Below are positions 59,937 through 64,000 of a stretch of 64,000 nucleotides of DNA, piece by piece. The stretch lies in the NCBI RefSeq assembly GCF_963678635.1, contig NC_087067.1, forward strand, positions 15,079,018 through 15,143,017, in the 5' to 3' direction. This DNA is from Symsagittifera roscoffensis (lineage: Eukaryota; Xenacoelomorpha; Acoela; Convolutidae). The notes beneath the pieces were generated by a model. It was not told the origin of the DNA and ran no database searches. It was given only the letters and a program-made list of their open reading frames with translations. Position 1 is the stretch's first letter. Every line of letters starts with the position of its first letter. Made by a program: the position numbers and the translations under genes.

Positions 59937-60224
59937 TAATGTATTGTCGCACCTAACATAAGTTTTTCGAAAGAAGCGAAAAGTTTGGGAATAAAGAAGA
60001 TTTTTAGTGGTCGATATAATAATTAATGAAGTCAGAGCAAGTTTTTCGATGTCCTGGACTCAAAGTTAAAAATCATCTAAAAGTTTAACCAATTCCGGAC
60101 ATTGGAGTTTGCCAATTCAGATAACTGAATCTTAGTTATTTCATGCTATCTCATGTGGGCAGAAAGCATGAATAGCGCAATCAAAATCGAATTGAATTTG
60201 GAAAAACGTTCTTCTTGCTGTTCC

Positions 60225-60512
60225 GATTATTTGAACAATGCGGAGGAACTTTGTATTCGGGTGTGCTGATGTTTTTTTTGTTTTCCACGCAAAATCGGGT
60301 GTAACACAAATAATAATCGGAATTGGTCGATTGAAATATCATATTAAAGCCCTTTCAGTCGTTCATATCTTGTTTTCCAAATTTCTCTAAGATCCGTTGA
60401 TCACACCACGCAGAAAAATCGACACTAAATTGAAAGAAAAAAAGTTGTGCTATTTTTAAGACTATGGTCGGAACATTTTGTGCTACTTTCACAGTAACCG
60501 GCTATCATTGTT
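60225..60512. repeat. TIR element family B, reverse-oriented part copy
   Basis: Contains 'ttccacgcaaaatcgggtgt', 'attaaagccctttcagtcgt' and 'actatggtcggaacattttg', ending 'cacagtaaccggctatcat'. This is the reverse of the copy at 26465. Confidence 0.65.
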
Positions 60513-60610
60513 TCTTTTATTATAAAGCATTGTAATTATGCTTCGGTTCTAGGAAATAAAGTGTTCTTAAATAATATTTCAACACATGTAAGAAGTTGAA
60601 AGAAAGAGGC

Positions 60611-60722
60611 CATTCCATGGCTATGTGGGTAGGGTGAAGGACTGGGTCAGAGTTCGAATCTTGTGTAGGCGAAGTACAGATTTGCATGTTCGAAGTGCAG
60701 TTTCGCCGCTGTATTGAACATT
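60611..60722 (+). repeat. SINE head and tail, plus strand
   Basis: 'ccatggctatgtgggtaggg' (A-box-like) and 'cagagttcgaatcttgtg' (B-box-like), followed at once by two tail-like pieces ending 'cagtttcgccgctgtattga'. Not a tRNA gene, as there is no closed acceptor stem. Confidence 0.55.
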
Positions 60723-61315
60723 GTAGCTTAAAAAAAAATTTTTTAGCATGTTCTATTTTTCTGTAATAATTTGAGTAATGTTCCGACTTCGAAGAAGTTT
60801 ACGAAAAATCTGTACTCGGGGTGGTTTTTCCGACTAGTTTCGACTTTCAAGTTAGCAATTTTTCTCAATGTGTTTATAGTTTATGCTATCGGAAAGATAT
60901 TGAGATCCAAGTTCCGAACTTAAAATAAGTTTTACACAAGATTATTTTTCGCAAAAATATCAGATTTCGAAAGTTGCCAGTTTGTGCAAAAATTATTATA
61001 ATAATGTATGCGAAATGATCGCTTTTCTTTTAATAAGTATATAGTTTGAATGTCGCTTCTCTATAATACGTATTCATCCGGCTGGAATGTCATTACATTT
61101 TGGAGTGAAGCTAGTTAATCCAAATATAACGGTTCTAGACGAAAAATTTAGCGTTTTGGGCGTGGCGTGGGGGATTTATTTATTCTTCTTTTTTATTTTT
61201 ATTTATTCTTTATTAATTTTTTTGAAAAATTTCAGCATGCTTTGCCCCTGAACTAATTCACAAACTGTAAAGGGCAGACGGAATATTCTGAGCTTAGATT
61301 CTTAATTATTTTCAT

Positions 61316-61549
61316 ATGAAGTTAAACATGCGCAGGCTACGGCTACCTTTTCTTTTGATCTCTCGCGAGGCAAGTATACTTGAGAGAAATATCTGGAAGA
61401 GGAGTTGCAGCAGTTCTTCCTCTGGAAATACAATTTATGCTCTGGCAACACCCCGGATGAGAAGTGCAATTGGGGTTATCAGAGCAAGTGGGCCATCTTC
61501 TCCTTTGATTATTACTCAAATGACCTCTCTATCGGTGGAACCAGAAAAA
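61316..61549 (+). CDS. GTPBP3: GTPBP3 exon 1 (3' end approximate)
   Basis: ATG at 61316. It encodes the putative presequence, a Ser run, and [32 protein letters not shown]. The frame is open to TAG at 61589. Possible donors are TCG|GTGGAA (exon end 61528) and GGA|GTGACT, both phase 0, while exon 2 needs phase 2. The end given here is therefore only indicative. Confidence 0.75.
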
Positions 61550-63958
61550 AGAGGGCGAGGAGTGACTCCGAAAAAGCATAGATGTCCATAGATACAATTA
61601 GTTTAATAGCCTACTTAAGTAAAGAAATTTTAACGCGGCTAATGATCTGAATGCTATTTCTGCATTTAGGAGCTTAGGTTTGTTAGATGATTTTCTTGAT
61701 GCTTGATGCAATTTTTATTTGCCAATTTAATTACTTTTTTTCGGATAATTTTACCTCTTTCCCCGGTTATCTGTTTTGTGTAGGTTTTCTGAGATATCGC
61801 TCACCAGTTTCAGTATGTTTTGAACAGAAATTACATTTAGGAAAATTTGATATGCTTTTGAGATTTCGTCAGGCTTTTCTTTAATCAAAAGGAAAAATCT
61901 ATAATCAGTTCTATATTGGGGTATATATAGGACATCTATTCTAACAAGGGTCTATCTGACGAAATTATTTCGTCCCAACTGTCCCCAGACTGTGATTGAT
62001 GAAGTTCTGTTGTTGTTCTTTGCCGGCCCAAAGTCGCTGACAGGAGAGAACGTGGTAGAAATTCATTGTCACGGAGGTGAGAAACCTTTCTGCTGTGCTT
62101 TGATGGCCCACGAATAAGACTCGTGGATGGAAACCGGTCACTTTTTTCTCGACCCAAAGCAACTGGTCACATTTTATTACGAGTAGGGTCACTGGTCAAC
62201 TGTTCAAAACTGAATAAGCTTTCAGAAAGCTTCATTCAAGATAAATATTTTCAAATTATACAAACGGGCATAATTATACAACCGACGCTTTCTGTGCAAT
62301 TATACGCTGAATTTGAATTTAGAGTGCGCCGAAATAATGCAATGTTTATTTCGAAGTATTCCAAAAAGCATATTTCAGGCTTATTTTGTCCAAAAACTTT
62401 TTACTACAATGGGTCTTTTTTTTGCGTTAGAAGAGAGCGCAGAAATTGAAATCCCTTCGACCTAGAAAAAGTTCGCTCTTTGCCCTCGTGAAAATTTTAC
62501 ATCTGCAGCTATTTTTTGTTTTCAAGAAAAGTTGTTTCCATCATAAATTATTATTCTGTTCTCCGATTTTTTCTTTATCTAAGTCGCGCATTTTTGGGTT
62601 CATTTTTGTGTTAAATTTTTGTTAATCTGCATATAAGATTTTTGAATATTTTAGACTCCGAGTTTTGATTGAAAAGGAGCTAATAAGATATCACACTCAA
62701 TTCCCTGCGAGTTTTCTTTGAGATACCTAATTTTGTGTGTAAAAATTTCCTTGCAATTTGCACGTTTTTGAGCTTCAGATCCTGTGTTCAATTCATTGCC
62801 ATGTCCATGTGCTTATTGCTTGAGGGTGAGACAACATTACCCTGCCCAGATAATTTTTTTGAAAAATTGCTGGTAGATATTAAACAGGGGCACAATGCAC
62901 AATAGGGGCTCTCCGTTAAGTGCTAAACAGCTCTTATTTTGCTCCTTTCTCTTGCGGATAAATCGTCTTAACTTAACTGATGTCAGTAGTGTATGCACGA
63001 TAGCTCATTTAGTTTCGCGCATTTTTAGATTTCTTGGTTGATTTTAAACTCGACATCAGGTAAATAAATTCTTCTTCTTCAAATTTATTATTATAGGTCT
63101 CGCAGTGGTCGATGAAATTCTTGAATGCCTCAATAAGCTGCCCACTTTCAGATTAGCTCAAGCGGGCGAGTTTACAAAACGGGCTCTTCTTAACGGAAAA
63201 GTATCCATCAGTCAAGCGAATGCCGTGAATCAGTTAGTGAATGCAAACACATCTAAGCAGAAACTGTTTGCTCTGTCTTCGTATTTGGCAGAACTACCGA
63301 AGCAGAAATCTGACGGGACCCGTAAAGCGGGAGAGGAAAGTGTGTTTGGAAAATGGAGACATGCCTTAGTGGAATGCCAGGCGTCAATCGAGGTATGACG
63401 CGGACCTAATCTATAAACTTTTTGTACTTTGTTTGGAGAAGCCCAGCAGCGGGCGAAGCGTGTGAGCCTCACTTAGAGGTCGATTTAGCTTCAAAAACTA
63501 GTTTTTACTGGAGGATTACTGGATAATAATTAACATAATAAATAACATAATAAATCACTCGACCCATCATCGTTATATTATTTGTGGTACCTAATTTTGC
63601 GTGGTAACAAAGTATTTAACAACCTTCTTTCGTCGTTTTTTATCTTCCCCTGCGTTAAATAAGGATTCTGATGAGCCTATCAATAATTCTGAGGCGCTAT
63701 GGCTGCTCCTTTATTGGGTAGAAAATTGTTGTTTGTTTTTGTTTCGGTTTAGGCTTGTCTTGATTTCGGCGAAGAAGAGCACATTGACAGCAACGCTGTG
63801 TGTGTTCAATTAGCCGATTCAATTGACAGAGTAGTTGAAGAGATGAAGTCAGTGTTGCATTCGGCCGAAAGACGCAGCAGAGTCCACGATGGTATCCGAG
63901 TGGTTTTAGTAGGAGCTCCTAACGTCGGCAAGAGCTCCCTGATGAACTTACTTAGCAG
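61316..63958 (+). CDS. GTPBP3: GTPBP3 / MnmE mitochondrial tRNA-modifying GTPase, 5' exons (gene level)
   Basis: Known role: with MTO1 it installs the 5-taurinomethyl (tm5) group on wobble uridine of mitochondrial tRNAs. Seen: a basic N-terminal stretch suitable as a mitochondrial presequence ([20 protein letters not shown]); the N-terminal formyl-THF-binding domain signature [40 protein letters not shown] and HCHGG; the helical-domain motif [30 protein letters not shown]; and G1 (Walker A) GAPNVGKSS. The remaining G motifs and the C-terminal Cys motif lie beyond the right edge. Four exons are seen; the junction between exons 1 and 2 is unresolved, and an extra exon may lie between them. Confidence 0.93.
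61931..62076 (+). CDS. GTPBP3: GTPBP3 exon 2
   Basis: Acceptor GTATATATAG|GACATC, donor [33 protein letters not shown] corresponds to the 'PRxAxLxxL..' segment of MnmE, followed by [20 protein letters not shown], the best-conserved N-domain block. It ends in phase 1. An alternative acceptor at 61989 would remove the first 19 residues. Confidence 0.85.
62077..63096. other. GTPBP3 intron 2
   Basis: About 1 kb, no exon or clear repeat. Minus-strand frames at 61936-62192 are antisense shadows of exon 2 and intron. Confidence 0.6.
63097..63392 (+). CDS. GTPBP3: GTPBP3 exon 3
   Basis: Acceptor TTATTATAG|GTCTCG, donor ATCGAG|GTATGA. It completes the Gly codon of the HGG motif, then [40 protein letters not shown] and the start of the helical domain to CQASIE. 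It ends in phase 0. Confidence 0.93.
63393..63752. other. GTPBP3 intron 3 with a TIR family B fragment
   Basis: 63565-63606 carries 'attatttgtggtacctaatt', then 'ttgcgtgg', an internal piece of family B. Nothing else recognised. Confidence 0.6.
63753..63958 (+). CDS. GTPBP3: GTPBP3 exon 4 (Walker A)
   Basis: Acceptor GTTTCGGTTTAG|GCTTGT, donor [23 protein letters not shown] is the conserved 'xIDFxEE' motif of MnmE, and [20 protein letters not shown] is G1. It ends in phase 2; the next exon lies outside the window. Confidence 0.93.
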
Positions 63959-64000
63959 GTTAAAGTTGCTGTTACGCTCATTAAATTGAACAAAACTATC

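Overview
This is a 64 kb window of AT-rich, intron-rich, repeat-laden eukaryotic DNA. The gene content (UBE2O, DCAF10 and GTPBP3 orthologues), GT-AG introns and Ty3/gypsy elements point to a metazoan, probably an invertebrate. The sequence alone does not identify the species. There are no bacterial operons, no CRISPR array and no convincing functional tRNA or rRNA gene.

Minus strand, 34863 down to 2328: the 5' part of a UBE2O-type E2/E3 hybrid ubiquitin ligase gene. I traced 17 exons whose splice phases all agree: 2859 nt, 953 codons, no internal stop. The catalytic UBC domain lies beyond the left edge. Exons 1-9 give the N-terminal region and CR1, and exon 17 starts CR2. Between them, exons 10-16 encode a long middle section with two ordered helical segments that I do not recognise from vertebrate UBE2O.

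The intron between exons 10 and 11 (about 15 kb) holds a large Ty3/gypsy-type element in the same orientation (about 11.7-23.3 kb). It has an accessory ORF, gag, protease, RT/RNase H, integrase and a hydrophobic env-position ORF. It carries one frameshift and eight in-frame stops.

At 41728-47824 is a second, apparently intact Ty3/gypsy element (6097 bp) with 211-bp LTRs that appear to differ at one base, a GTTT target duplication and one gag-pol ORF. It lies between UBE2O exon 1 and three exons of a DCAF10-like WD40 gene (48256-50230, minus). At the right edge, GTPBP3 (mitochondrial MnmE) begins on the plus strand (61316-63958) and runs out of the window after the Walker A motif.

The rest is dominated by repeats: a tRNA-derived SINE with a conserved hairpin tail, a second tRNA-like SINE, at least four families of terminal-inverted-repeat elements, and a ~167-bp satellite. 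The satellite occurs as two inverted arrays around a central segment (54.2-59.3 kb) that contains a 200-N gap. UBE2O and DCAF10 both belong to ubiquitin pathways (E2/E3 and CUL4 substrate receptor), but nothing in the sequence shows that they are co-regulated.
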